The notes below the pieces were generated by a model. It was not told where the DNA came from, searched no databases, and saw nothing but the letters and a program-made list of their open reading frames with translations. Made by a program: the position numbers and the translations under genes. This document shows positions 25,033 to 33,785 of a stretch of DNA of 64,000 bases, one piece after another; positions within the stretch are counted from its first letter, which is position 1; the number at the start of each line of letters is the position of its first letter. This stretch comes from Streptomyces cinnamoneus. Its GTDB lineage: Bacteria; Actinomycetota; Actinomycetes; Streptomycetales; Streptomycetaceae. The stretch lies in contig NZ_BMVB01000003.1 of NCBI RefSeq assembly GCF_014650495.1, positions 1 through 64,000 of the forward strand, given 5' to 3'.

Positions 25033-25680
25033 TCAGAAGTACGTGACGTCCCAGTGGTTGCCTTCGTTGACGTACCAGTTGCCGCCACCGGAGATGTAGC
25101 GCGGGTGGCCGTCGACCGAGCCGTCGCGCCGGTAGTGGGTCGTGACGTAGTTGGTGACGCAGGTGCCGCCGTCCCCCGCCTGCGTGGAGACGTCCAGCTT
25201 GTAGCCGTTCCAGTGGCTCTTGTACTTGGCGTGGTTGTCCGGGTCGGGAACGTTGCGCGGGGCGTGACCCCACTCGGTCCCGCCGGTGATCTGGATCTTG
25301 CATCCGCTCTTCTGGGCGAAGATCCTCATGCCCTCGACAGTCTTCTTGTTGATCTTTTCCAGGGAGGTGCAGTTGGTGACTCCCTTGGCCCGGGTCGTGC
25401 AGTTGCCCGAGGACTTCGGCTTGGGGAACTTGGAGGCCAGTCCGCCTTCCCGGAGCCGGGCGAGGGCAGCGGAATGCGTGGCGAACTTCTCGGGCAGCGC
25501 CGCGGCCGAGACGGCGCCGTCGGAGACGTTCGCGGTGGTGGAGTTCGTGATGGTGGCGTTCGCGGTGGTGGCGTTCGCGGTGGTGGCGTTCGCGGCAGCG
25601 GTCGCGGTCGCCGACGCCTCGAACGTCGCGCCGGTGGCCAGAAGGGCGCCCACCAGAGCGACCAGGGCGGTTTTCCTCAT
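25033..25680 (-). CDS. Secreted M15-like peptidase domain protein
   Basis: 215 residues: signal peptide (KTALVALVGALLATGATFEA), an Asn/Ala/Thr-rich linker made of repeats (ANATTANATTANATITNSTT), then a domain with KIQITGGTEWGHAPRNVP, SHWNGYKLDVS and a terminal GNHWDVTYF. The S-H-x2-G-x3-D and final H-x-D pattern resembles the zinc site of VanY/D-Ala-D-Ala carboxypeptidases (M15, S-x-H-x2-G-x-A-x-D), so cell-wall peptide hydrolysis or binding is likely; the match is imperfect. GGAAGAGG precedes ATG 25680. First gene of the exported-protein group. Confidence 0.7.
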   Translation of the reverse strand: MRKTALVALVGALLATGATFEASATATAAANATTANATTANATITNSTTANVSDGAVSAAALPEKFATHSAALARLREGGLASKFPKPKSSGNCTTRAKGVTNCTSLEKINKKTVEGMRIFAQKSGCKIQITGGTEWGHAPRNVPDPDNHAKYKSHWNGYKLDVSTQAGDGGTCVTNYVTTHYRRDGSVDGHPRYISGGGNWYVNEGNHWDVTYF

Positions 25681-26284
25681 TCCTCTTCCTCGATTCCTTG
25701 TCGGGCGAGCCGTTCGTTCCGTGAGTCGTCGCCTCCACGGCACGCGTTGGTGCGGCAGGCGGCACCACGGTCGACCCGCTGTGGACAAACCTTTGAGCAG
25801 ACCTTGAATCACGACTACTCAACGTTGGCTGATGCGGCTGGACCAGCCCGTTGAAGCCTTTCGGTTGGCTCCTTGCGTCCGCTGTACTCGCGCACCACGC
25901 GCGCCCACGCCGCGCATCAGCCGGGCGCGCGACCGTCTGCCGGTTCGCGTCCGTAGTTGCAGTTCATTGCTTCCAGTGATGCGTGTGTCGTGCGCAGGTC
26001 TCTGGCGTAGCGCTCAGCCGGCACCGCAGCCGTGGAAGAGGCCAGGGGCCACTGCTGCCCGCTACTGGGTTACCGTCATGCCGCGACGGTGGGCCCAGCT
26101 TGCTGGCATGCCTTGGGTGGGGCAAGAGCGATACCTGTCCCGGACTGTCCCGGACACCTCACGTCCCGTCCGGCCTGGTCAGCGCCGGCATCGAAGCCTG
26201 TCCGGAACAAGCCCGGACAGCTCCGCACCCGGATGTCAGCCCGGCGCCGGCCTTTCGATGGGGAGCGCCGGCCCCCGACGGTGC
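25681..26284. other. Gap without recognised gene
   Basis: About 600 bases upstream of the secreted-protein group. The first 150 bases are probably its promoter region. No frame with a start, ribosome site and motif was found in the rest. Confidence 0.3.
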
Positions 26285-26380
26285 GCGCAGCGGCAGGACG
26301 GTCGGTGACGTCGTAGATCGTTTGCCGGCTCCCGAACCGTGACAGCAGGTCACGCCACGGGATGCCGGTCCGGAGCCACC
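26285..26380 (-). pseudogene. IS5-family transposase tip
   Basis: About 30 codons read LRTGIPWRDLLSRFGSRQTI followed by YDVT, the N-terminal motif GxPWRDLPERFGxWQTxYxR of IS5-type transposases. Nothing else of the gene remains. Confidence 0.65.
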
Positions 26381-26599
26381 GGGCCCCCGGCACAGCATCC
26401 CACCACACCCCTCACGCGGCGAGCACCACTGAGCGACGCCGAGCCCCCAGGGGGCACCAGCTCGGCGGCGCATGAGCGCATCGACGGGGTTCCCTCTCCC
26501 GGCACCACGGACGCGCCACCCCTACGGAACCCCGCCTCAGCCGCACGCGGGCCGGTTCCGCGCCGGGCAGCCGCAGCGGAGGAGGCGTCGAGCGGGTCG

Positions 26600-26860
26600 A
26601 ACCCACCGCCCGGTCCAACGTGTCGCCGTCGATGCGGCTCAGCAGGCACCGCACCGTCATCTCCGTCGGCCGACACCACTTGCGAGACCAGCGGACCGGG
26701 CCGTACCGCCGCTCCAGCAGGCGTGGGATCTCCCCGGGTACGGCCTGGGGATGCTCCCAGAGTTGGTCAAAGGCAGGCGGGACCGGCGATGATGCACCGG
26801 CAGGCACGGTCTTCCACTCGGATCACAAGGCGTCGAGAACTCCTTGCTCCTGGAAGCCCG
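26600..26860 (-). pseudogene. ISAs1-family 5' end and N-terminal fragment
   Basis: Starts MPAGASSPVPPAFDQLWEHP, then jumps by an internal deletion to EMTVRCLLSRIDGDTLDRAV, both typical of the ISAs1 N-terminal region. The untranslated stretch at 26800-26860 (CAGGCACGGTCTTCCACTCG) closely matches those at about 573-600 and 29035-29080 in front of the other ISAs1 remnants, confirming the family. Confidence 0.8.
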
Positions 26861-27063
26861 CGTCTGCCAGGATCCCAGGACCGCGTCAAACCGACAGTCC
26901 GTCACCAGCCGAACGTCAAGCGACCGCAGCCCTGGCTGCCCGTCCAACGACGAACCCCCCGCGCTTCTACCTGCTGAAGGAACGGGGTTTGCGGTGGGGA
27001 AATCACGCTCGCAGGCCAACGATGGGCCGGTGGTGAGGCGTTTTCACGCCCCTCCGGGGCACG

Positions 27064-27285
27064 TCATCCGCCTGCGGCGTCCTCGGCCTCCCAGCGCAGC
27101 AGGTCGCCCGGCTGGCACTTGAGCACCTCGCAGAGCGCGGCGAGCGTTGCGAAGCGTACCGCCTTGGCGCGGCCGTTCTTGAGCACCGCCAGGTTGGCGG
27201 GAGTGATCCCTACGCGGTCCGCTAGCTCGCCCACGGACATCTTCCGCCTGGCCAGCATCACGTCGATGTCGACGGCGATCGGCAT
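27064..27285 (-). CDS. Small XRE-family regulator (YozG-like)
   Basis: 73-residue Cro/C1 helix-turn-helix protein (MLARRKMSVGELADRVGITP, ANLAVLKNGRAKAVRFATLA, EVLKCQPGDLL) with no other domain. The PGDLL end is typical of the YozG/YdaS-like group that accompanies DUF2975 membrane proteins. Its ATG overlaps the DUF2975 stop (TGATG at 27283-27287). It is the likely binder of the twin dyads upstream of the operon. Confidence 0.9.
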   Translation of the reverse strand: MPIAVDIDVMLARRKMSVGELADRVGITPANLAVLKNGRAKAVRFATLAALCEVLKCQPGDLLRWEAEDAAGG

Positions 27286-27770
27286 CAGATCACCTCGTCC
27301 AGTTCCGCTTGCATCTGCGCCGCTTCGACGTCGCGCGCCACGGCCTGGGCGAGCAGCATCCGCAGTACGAGCACGATGAGCGCGACCCCCAGGATGGCCA
27401 CGCCAACCCCGCCCATGATCACAGTGACGCCCGGGTCGTCCCGCTGGCCCGGCGCGTTGAGGGCCGTGACCGTGAACCACACGACGGCAGCCGCCACGAT
27501 CGCTCCGATCACGCCGTCCACGTACCGGAAGGCTGCGGGAGAGAACACGGTTCCGCGTCGCACCATCGCCACCAGTCGCCCTACACAGACCAGGGCGACC
27601 TGGGCAGACACCATCCCCAGGATCGTCATGACGCGCAGCGGGGTCAGCGGAAGCGACCCGTCCTCCGGATCGGTGGCCAACGCCCACACCATCAACGCCT
27701 GCACGAACACGGTGCCGGCGAGCACCACCACGAGCACGGCGCGCAGCGCATGCACTGTCAGTTTCCCCAC
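27285..27770 (-). CDS. DUF2975 membrane protein
   Basis: 161 residues with four hydrophobic helices (VLVVVLAGTVFVQALMVWAL; TILGMVSAQVALVCVGRLVA; GVIGAIVAAAVVWFTVTAL; VGVAILGVALIVLVLRMLLA), the DUF2975 layout. GTG 27770 is preferred because GGAGGG lies seven bases upstream and the earlier ATGs at 27785 and 27812 fall inside the operator dyads. It is always paired with a small XRE regulator, here overlapping downstream; function unknown, possibly sensing membrane state. Confidence 0.85.
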   Translation of the reverse strand: MGKLTVHALRAVLVVVLAGTVFVQALMVWALATDPEDGSLPLTPLRVMTILGMVSAQVALVCVGRLVAMVRRGTVFSPAAFRYVDGVIGAIVAAAVVWFTVTALNAPGQRDDPGVTVIMGGVGVAILGVALIVLVLRMLLAQAVARDVEAAQMQAELDEVI

Positions 27771-27780
27771 GGCCCATCCC

Positions 27781-27820
27781 TCCATCGATTTACGATGGGA
27801 ATCTATCGACATTCGATAGA
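27781..27820. promoter_or_regulatory. Twin operator dyads for DUF2975/XRE operon
   Basis: Two related dyads 21 bp apart: CCATCG-N5-CGATGG at 27782-27798 and TCTATCGA-CAT-TCGATAGA at 27802-27820. Both fit TCYATCGA-N4-CGATRG. Two helical turns between them put two dimers on one face, immediately upstream of the GGAGGG ribosome site. Confidence 0.65.
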
Positions 27821-27904
27821 TGACGCAAAGGTGAGGACGAAGGATGAGCGGCGGTTCCGCACCGTGGCGGGACGCCGCCGCCCCCCTCCCGCGGCATGGC
27901 GTTC

Positions 27905-27990
27905 ACGCGAACCGTCTTAATCTTGCCGAAGCCGGCCTCGCTTGAGCGCAAACCGGACGCCACCCGACCATGCCGAAGCCCTGCCAGGCA
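27905..27990 (-). mobile_element. ISAs1 left-end tip
   Basis: About 85 bases: TGCCGAAGCCCTGCC at 27971-27985 with ACCGGACGCCAC upstream, the same order as at 680-712 beside the first ISAs1 remnant. No coding part is attached. Confidence 0.55.
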
Positions 27991-28096
27991 GCCGCCCGCG
28001 ATCCGCGGCGGATCGCGCCTCTCGGAGGTGGCCGCATACAGCAGCCGCATGCACCAGTGGAGGCCACGACCGCAGGAAGCCGGGCGCCTGAAAGGC

Positions 28097-28393
28097 TCAT
28101 CCCGACGGCTCGCATACACCCGCCACACGGCCGGCCCAGAGTGAGGGCCTGCGCCGGAAGGTGTTGACCCATTGGCCGTCCGCCTGCAGGACCCGCTCCT
28201 CGACATGATCCTCGCGTTCGATCCGCAGTACCGGACATGTCGTGGCGGGCAGGGAGAAGGCCCAGGTGAGCGAGATGCGACCGGACTCGCCCCCCTGCGC
28301 GTACGGGTTGCGGCAGGCATGGACGAAGCCGAACGAGCGCTGTTCCGTGAACTCGTCGCCGTCACTCAGCAGCGTGGTGCCGGCAACGTCCAC
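28097..28393 (-). pseudogene. Hypothetical protein fragment
   Basis: 98-codon frame whose first 80 residues (MDVAGTTLLSDGDEFTEQRS, FGFVHACRNPYAQGGESGRI, VLRIEREDHVEERVLQADGQ) show good codon use. The 3' end runs into sequence of poorer coding quality. The ISAs1 derivative begins about 65 bases upstream, so the gene may be truncated at its 5' end. No family recognised. Confidence 0.35.
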
Positions 28394-28458
28394 GCCCGCG
28401 TCGATGCGCGGATATCTGTTATTGCGCCCAGGAAACGGCTAAGCGGCCCGGACGGGGT

Positions 28459-29110
28459 GGCCAGGGCTTCGGCGTAGTCGTGTGATGTGCGTTTTATGAT
28501 CACGTGAGCCCGAGCAGAGCGAGTGGGCGGCGTGGTCGCGGGCGTTGCGGCGGAGGGCTGCGGCGATTTGCGGCCGGTTGCCTTGGCGGCGCCGCGCAGG
28601 CTCTTGCCGTCCATCGACACTCCGCGCAAGCCAGTGGGGGCCGGCCGCCTTCGGGCGGCGGTCAGCCAGCCAGCGGCCGACTGCCCGATCCAGTGCGTCG
28701 CCGTCGACGCGGGCCGGCAGTCGGCGCACCGTCGATTCCGCGGGCACCAGCCGCCCAGGCAGCAGCGGATCACGACGGATGCCGAGGCGTTCGAGCACGC
28801 AGGTCGGGGTGTCGGCGATCCACTCGCCGAACCGCCAGCAGTGAGGTGGCTCCGGTCAGTACGGCACACGTGCTCAGCGCGAGCACGGCGGCCAAGGCGT
28901 GACGCACTCCGCGCGGGTCACGCGGGTCGGGCACTTGGGCCAGACGCTCAAGCAGCCCCGGGCACTCCTCGGGGCGGGGTTCGGGCTGCTTGCGGAGTTG
29001 GTCAAGAGCAGGCGGGACCGGGGATGATGCGTCGGCAGGCACGGTCGCGTCGGCAGGCACGATCTTCCACTCGGATCACGTGGCGTCGAGATCTCCATGA
29101 TCTTCGAAGC
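28459..29110 (-). mobile_element. Internally deleted ISAs1 element (about 650 bp)
   Basis: The N-terminal region (ALDQLRKQPEPRPEECPGLL, VPDPRDPRGVRHALAAVLAL, SMDGKSLRGAAKATGRK) is directly joined to the extreme C-terminal end ([15 protein letters not shown]) with the catalytic middle missing. The right terminal repeat is kept at 28459-28477 and the 5' untranslated block at 29030-29080. The structure resembles a non-autonomous derivative. Frameshifts near 28830 and in the DGKSLRG region prevent translation. Confidence 0.8.
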
Positions 29111-29225
29111 CCCGTGCGGGGGCTGGCCCCAACTCCGGTGACGCGCGGCGCGCACCTGCGCGAGCTGCCTGGCCTCCCTCGGCGAACAGCGCTGTGGGCA
29201 GGTCGGACAACGCCTGGATCCGCAC

Positions 29226-30119
29226 CTAACCGAGTGCCGGAGGGTGCTCGGCTGGACGGCGTCCCCAGGCCGAGATCAGCGGCGCGAGTGTCAGGTCGAG
29301 TTCGCCCGCGTGGATGGCGGCCAGGTGTGCGTCGATCTCGGCGTCGTCGGCCAGGCCGGCCGCGAGCAGCTCGCCGCGCACGTGCCGGATGGTCGCCGCC
29401 TCCAGCCGGTCGCAGGCCAGTCCGCCGACCGGGAAAGAGCCCGCCGCGGCGACATCTACCAAGCCGGCCTCACGCAATGCCCGCGGCAGTGTCCGGCCGT
29501 AGCGCAGGTCCGCGCCGCGGCGCGTCAGCAGCTCCCGGACCGCGTCGCGCAGCCGGTTGGCCCGCCGCTGCGCGGGGCCGCTGTCGTCCAGGCATGCCAG
29601 TGGCTGCAGAGCGGTATCGGCGTCCTCGACCAGCAGCCAGCCGCCGGGCCGTAGCGCTGCCGCCATCGTGGCCAACGCGCGAGCCCGGTCGGGTACATGG
29701 ACCAGCACGAGCCGGGCGTGCACCAGATCGAACGTCCCCGGCTCCGGGGGCGGGTCAGCGGCGACGTCGTGCCGGCGCACCTCGTACCCGTCGCCTGTCT
29801 TCAGCCACGACGGGTCGATGTCCGTGGCCAGCACGTGCCCGGTCGGACCGACGGCCGCTGCGAGCGCCTCCGGGATACCGGGGCCACCGGCCCCCACTTC
29901 CCAGCAGCGCGAGCCAGCCCTGACCCCCAGTCGATCGAAGTGCCCGCGCGTCACACCGTCGAACAGCTCGGCCAGCCAGACGAATCGCTCACCCGCCTCG
30001 GCCCGCGCGTTGTCCAGCAGGTACCCGCGGGCGGGAGCGGACTCTCCGCCGAGCGCGGTAGTCCCGTCTGCCGGATCCGGTCGGCCACCGACGTGCGGCG
30101 TGCGGGGCGAGGAGGTCAT
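29226..30119 (-). CDS. SAM-dependent methyltransferase
   Basis: 297-residue class I methyltransferase. Motif I is CWEVGAGGPGIPEALAA (ExGxGxG) at about 71-87, followed by GHVLATDIDPSWL (acidic ribose-binding end of strand 2), FDLVHARLVLVHVPDR and the post-motif LRPGGWLLVEDAD. The rest resembles UbiE/Methyltransf_25-type enzymes of natural-product or lipid metabolism. ATG 30119 has no obvious ribosome site. It stands alone between an ISAs1 derivative and a non-coding stretch; substrate unknown. Confidence 0.9.
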   Translation of the reverse strand: MTSSPRTPHVGGRPDPADGTTALGGESAPARGYLLDNARAEAGERFVWLAELFDGVTRGHFDRLGVRAGSRCWEVGAGGPGIPEALAAAVGPTGHVLATDIDPSWLKTGDGYEVRRHDVAADPPPEPGTFDLVHARLVLVHVPDRARALATMAAALRPGGWLLVEDADTALQPLACLDDSGPAQRRANRLRDAVRELLTRRGADLRYGRTLPRALREAGLVDVAAAGSFPVGGLACDRLEAATIRHVRGELLAAGLADDAEIDAHLAAIHAGELDLTLAPLISAWGRRPAEHPPALG

Positions 30120-30670
30120 GACTACATGGTCAACCTTCCCAGGCCACCAGCGCCACGACGACGGGAGAGGGATGTCTCACACAGCCAGCGAACCCCGCAC
30201 GTCCTACGGCACGGTTCTCCGCCGTGACGCGCCGGAAGGGGTACATGTATCCGGCCCCCACAGCCAGCGCACCACGCGCGGGACAGCGCGCTGACCGGAC
30301 TGTCGGCTACGGCCGGGGCCAGCGGATCCGATCCGACTACGCCGAAACCCCGACGGGGTAGCAGCCCGCGTCCAGCAGGGAACCACCTCCCTGCCCGGGA
30401 TGCTGGCGGAGGGTGGAGCGGCCCTTCTGGGCCGGTCGCCATCACGGTGCAGCAGCTGGCCGCGATCCGGTCTGGGCCAGCACGAACGGGCACACCATCG
30501 CCGACAGGGCGTCATCCCCCGACAGGGCGTCACCCCGAAGAAGATCGTGGCCGCCCCGGGCCCCACAGCCCCTGACCCCGGCGGGCTGAATCGTGGACAC
30601 CGTGACAGCCCTGGACGGCTTCCTGGGCTCGGGGAATCCACTCCCCGGCCGGGGAAGAGCGGACGGCCGG
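30120..30670. other. Gap without recognised gene
   Basis: About 550 bases between the methyltransferase and the thioredoxin-fold gene. Frames are open only by composition; nothing with a start and a motif was found. Confidence 0.3.
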
Positions 30671-31009
30671 TCAGAAGTGAGCGAGCACGAAATCCCGGAC
30701 CTCGGCGTGGGTCATCGACCCCGCGCTGCGTGCCGCCACCTCGCCTTCCTTGAGTAGGACGACGGACGGTGCTCCAGTGACGTCGTACCGCTTGGTCGCC
30801 CCCGGACAGCGGGTGATGTCGATCTTTACGACCGTCAGGAGGTTCGCGTACTCCTCCGCGATCCGACCCACGACAAGGTCCATTGCCCGGCATGCCTCGA
30901 TCGCCTTCGGCCACGTCCCGGAGAAGTAGGCGAGGACCGGGCCTTTGCTCATCCTCAACACGAAGTCGACCTCCTCGTCCTCCAGTGGCTGATGAACCCG
31001 TCGTGGCAT
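30671..31009 (-). CDS. Thioredoxin-fold protein lacking the CxxC motif
   Basis: 112 residues with the thioredoxin layout: VLAYFSGTWPKAIEACRAMD (strand beta-2 and active-site helix), LLTVVKIDITRCPGATKRYD and the cis-proline loop VTGAPSVVLLKEGEVAARSA. At the active site the usual WCGPC is replaced by TWPKAIEAC, so both redox cysteines are gone. It cannot act as a classical disulphide reductase; a chaperone-like or protein-binding role is more likely. The cis-Pro and fold residues are conserved, so it does not look like random decay. Confidence 0.8.
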   Translation of the reverse strand: MPRRVHQPLEDEEVDFVLRMSKGPVLAYFSGTWPKAIEACRAMDLVVGRIAEEYANLLTVVKIDITRCPGATKRYDVTGAPSVVLLKEGEVAARSAGSMTHAEVRDFVLAHF

Positions 31010-31187
31010 CGGAGCTCCTGACCTCGTGATCGACGTATCGGGGCACCATCATCCCCTGCGACACGCGCGTTCGACGCCGGACCTCGGCCAGGTCCCGGTC
31101 TTCGACCTGGCCGGGGCGTGGGTCGGCGAGGGGGCCAGCCCCGGAGCGCCGCGCCCACCCTCCACCAGCAACCCAGGGGGCACCTTC

Positions 31188-31380
31188 GTGCGCCCGATCC
31201 GCCTGATCTCCTTCGGCTACCAGCACCTGCCCACCGGGCCGGACGGCTCTCCCGTACCGTCTGCTGCCGACCGGATCGAGGACACCGCGACCGGCTCTGC
31301 GCTCTGCTCTGCCGCAGCCCGCGACATCCTCGACCCCAGGAACTGCTCGACAAACCCGTTGGCCAACGCGCGCGTGCGTG
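31188..31380 (+). pseudogene. RapZ C-terminal-domain-like gene, remnant
   Basis: From GTG 31188, with AGGGGG upstream, the frame reads IRLISFGYQHLPTGPDG and ADRIED, then AARDILD; a second frame continues QELLDKPVGQRARA. Order and motifs (SFGYxHLP, ADRxED, AARDILD, ARELLDN) match actinobacterial proteins related to the RapZ C-terminal domain. Deletion and frameshift removed the rest, and the end merges with the SDR gene. Confidence 0.5.
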
Positions 31381-31382
31381 AG

Positions 31383-32333
31383 CTATCCGGAGATGGTGCT
31401 GAGGTCGGCGCCGGTCAGATCACAGCTTGCGTCCCACAGCCGTGCCGCGACGGAGGGATCGGCAAGGTGGTTCCACACCGGTGCGCGTCGGGGCTCGCCG
31501 CGCAGGCCGAAGAGGCGCGGTTCCCACAGCTGTCCTCCACGCACGGCCGGGTCGAGCACCGCCCGGACCGCGGGCCAAGCTCCGGCGTGCTTGCCCTGGA
31601 CGAGGAGGGCCGCAGGTGCCGCGCTCAGCCGTGCGCCGGTGGTTCGCACATGGACCGGTGGCCGTGACGGGGTGAGGGAGTCCAGCGCGCCGCCGGGATG
31701 AACCACCACGCTCGCCACCGTGCTGTCGGCAGCGCGCAGGCGGCGGTCGAGTTCGACGCCGAAGTACATCTGGGCCAACTTGGAGCGGCCATAGGTGCGC
31801 TTGGGCTGGTAGTCCTTCCGGGACTGCAAGTCGTCGAGGTCGAGCCGCTCGGACTTCGCCGCGAAGCTGCCCATGGTCACGACGCGGGCCGCTGGTGCAG
31901 CCGACAGCAGCGGCATCAGCCACTGGGCCAAGACGAAGTGCCCGAGGTGGTTCGTGCCGAACATGAGCTCGTGACCGTCCCCGGTCTGTTTGCGCGGCGG
32001 GTCGTCAAGCGCGACGCCAGCGTTGTGGACTACCGCGTCGAGGCGTTCCACCTCCAGTGATTCCACCGCTGCTTCGAGCGACGAGAGGTCGGCGAGGTCT
32101 AACCGTATGGCTCGCACCTGTGCGCCAGGAACGCGCGCACGGATCGAGGCCGTGGCGGCTTCGGCCTTGGCGGGATTCCGGCTGCCGAGTACGACGGTGG
32201 CTCCGGTTGCCGACAACTGTTCCGCGACGAAGTACCCGATGCCGGCGTTGCCGCCGGTGACCAGGAAGACGCGGCCATCGGCACCAGGCAGTCGTTGGAC
32301 ATTCCAGGGCGGGGCGGAGGCTGAGGATGACAT
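31383..32333 (-). CDS. SDR-family oxidoreductase
   Basis: 316-residue short-chain dehydrogenase/reductase. Cofactor motif FLVTGGNAGIGYFVAE (TGxxxGIG), NAG in VVHNAGVALD, and the catalytic YGRSK (YxxxK) are present; R39-type basic residues after strand 2 (GSRNPAKAE) favour NADP. The long variable C-terminus resembles retinol dehydrogenase/WW-domain oxidoreductase-like SDRs. AAGGAG precedes ATG 32333. Substrate unknown. Confidence 0.9.
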   Translation of the reverse strand: MSSSASAPPWNVQRLPGADGRVFLVTGGNAGIGYFVAEQLSATGATVVLGSRNPAKAEAATASIRARVPGAQVRAIRLDLADLSSLEAAVESLEVERLDAVVHNAGVALDDPPRKQTGDGHELMFGTNHLGHFVLAQWLMPLLSAAPAARVVTMGSFAAKSERLDLDDLQSRKDYQPKRTYGRSKLAQMYFGVELDRRLRAADSTVASVVVHPGGALDSLTPSRPPVHVRTTGARLSAAPAALLVQGKHAGAWPAVRAVLDPAVRGGQLWEPRLFGLRGEPRRAPVWNHLADPSVAARLWDASCDLTGADLSTISG

Positions 32334-32589
32334 GGCGACGGGGGCTCCTTGCTGTTGAAGGCGGCTGCGGCCGCTCTCTCGGGCAACTCGGCATCCACGG
32401 TTCCAGCGGCCACCGACACATCGCCTATGGATCAACGACAGTCCCCCCCCCCGGACGGCCGACATCCCGCGGACACGGTGCTGGCCGCCCATCCCCGCAC
32501 CGCGCCGCTGACTGTCACGTTGGCCAACCTGAGCGTGCACTGGCCAAATGGTCCGCTCAGGCACAGCGAGCCCTCACTCTTGATCTTTT

Positions 32590-33029
32590 CCTGGTTCCGA
32601 AAAGCGCACCCGTCATCGCCGAGGCGATCGGACGGCTCATGCAAGAGGCCGGCGTCCGCGTCGCAGTCACTCACCACCACCTCAGCAGACCGTCCATGTC
32701 CCGCAAGTACCCCCGGCTGGACTGCCCGTTCCGCCAGATCGTCCATGTCGGCGCCCCGGCGCAGATCATCCGTGAGTGGGCCGACGCCGTCGCGATCGCG
32801 CCCCCGCGGCGGTGGCCGCAGCCCCCCGCCACCCTCGTACTCGACGACCAGGCCGCCGTCGACGCGTACCGCGCGAGGCTCGCCGCCCTGGACGCCGGGC
32901 CAGGGCCAAGACGTCGCCGTCCGGGTCGGTCCGTTCATCGAGCGCGTTCACACCCGGCCCGGAGACGACCACGGACCCGACCTCATCGCCGTCGCCCTGG
33001 TCCACCCTCCGCAGTTGCCCCCGCCCTAG
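32590..33029 (+). pseudogene. Hypothetical protein fragment
   Basis: One frame gives FLVPKSAPVIAEAIGRLMQE, VRVAVTHHHLSRPSMSRKYP and PATLVLDDQAAVDAYRARLA; near 32900 a shift leads to DVAVRVGPFIERVHTRPGDD, HGPDLIAVALVHPPQLPP and a stop at 33029. Codon use is good in both parts, so one gene was broken by an indel. Its 5' end is lost near the C-run at 32444. No family recognised. Confidence 0.4.
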
Positions 33030-33740
33030 CGGTCTGACAGGGCGAGCATCGACTGCAAGCACAACAGCGACCACCCGACCCGCGGCTACGAGATCATCAC
33101 TACGGGCTCCATCGTCTACGGAGGCAGCCGAGACTCCGGGTCGGCACACGGCGACGTGCTACCTGAAGTGTGTGAGCACCAGCGATAGCCGGGGAGCCGC
33201 TCCAACCTGGCTGCTCCCCGGCACAATGCCAACCTGGCCACAGGCGAAGCAAGCATCGCGGTCGGGAACTTGTGCGCCTCGCTGTCCGATCCCGTCCTCG
33301 CGGCGGGAGCCCGTTCCTCCCACGAGATACGGAAGCAGCGAGAGCGATTCCCGACATGGAAGATCGACGTCACAACAGGGAAGGCACTGACACGAACCAT
33401 CATGTCCTTGGCACTACATGCGGCGATCACGGACCGGGCCGCGCCTCTCCCGGTTGAAGCCCTCGCAATCGCAGATGATCTATCCATCAGGCGCGTGGCA
33501 GATGGAGTCAACTCACGTCCTCGACATGAACTCTTCGCCGCATTGCCGATCTCACGGCTAGAGGAGACGGACCATTTGGGGAGTGGGGTCCAGTCTCCTT
33601 TGGCGACCGCGTGTGGTCGCCGGGGGCGTATCGGCTCCAGGCCCCCCGATGTGTTCTCTCCCCGAGCTGTTCTCTTGCTTCTGATGATGTCGGCGGTGTT
33701 CAACGGTAACCCCGGCCGGCTCGCGGGATACGAACGCAGG
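33030..33740. other. Gap; possible low-GC gene remnant
   Basis: About 700 bases with lower GC than the rest. A plus-strand frame from about 33270 (SSHEIRKQRERFPTWKIDVT, RTIMSLALHAAITDRAAPLP) has fair but not convincing codon use. No start, ribosome site or family. Confidence 0.25.
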
Positions 33741-33785
33741 CATGAACCGTTCCGCCATTCCCCCGAGACGGCGGAACGGTTCATG
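33741..33785. terminator. 16-bp perfect inverted repeat
   Basis: CATGAACCGTTCCGCC at 33741-33756 is exactly mirrored at 33770-33785 around a 13-base loop. It overlaps the stop codon of the DUF4345 gene (33781), so it is a likely bidirectional terminator for that gene. Confidence 0.7.

Noticed and set aside
31188..31380. RapZ-like piece as an intact small protein
   Set aside because: Motifs of the family are split between two frames and the C-terminal half is missing.
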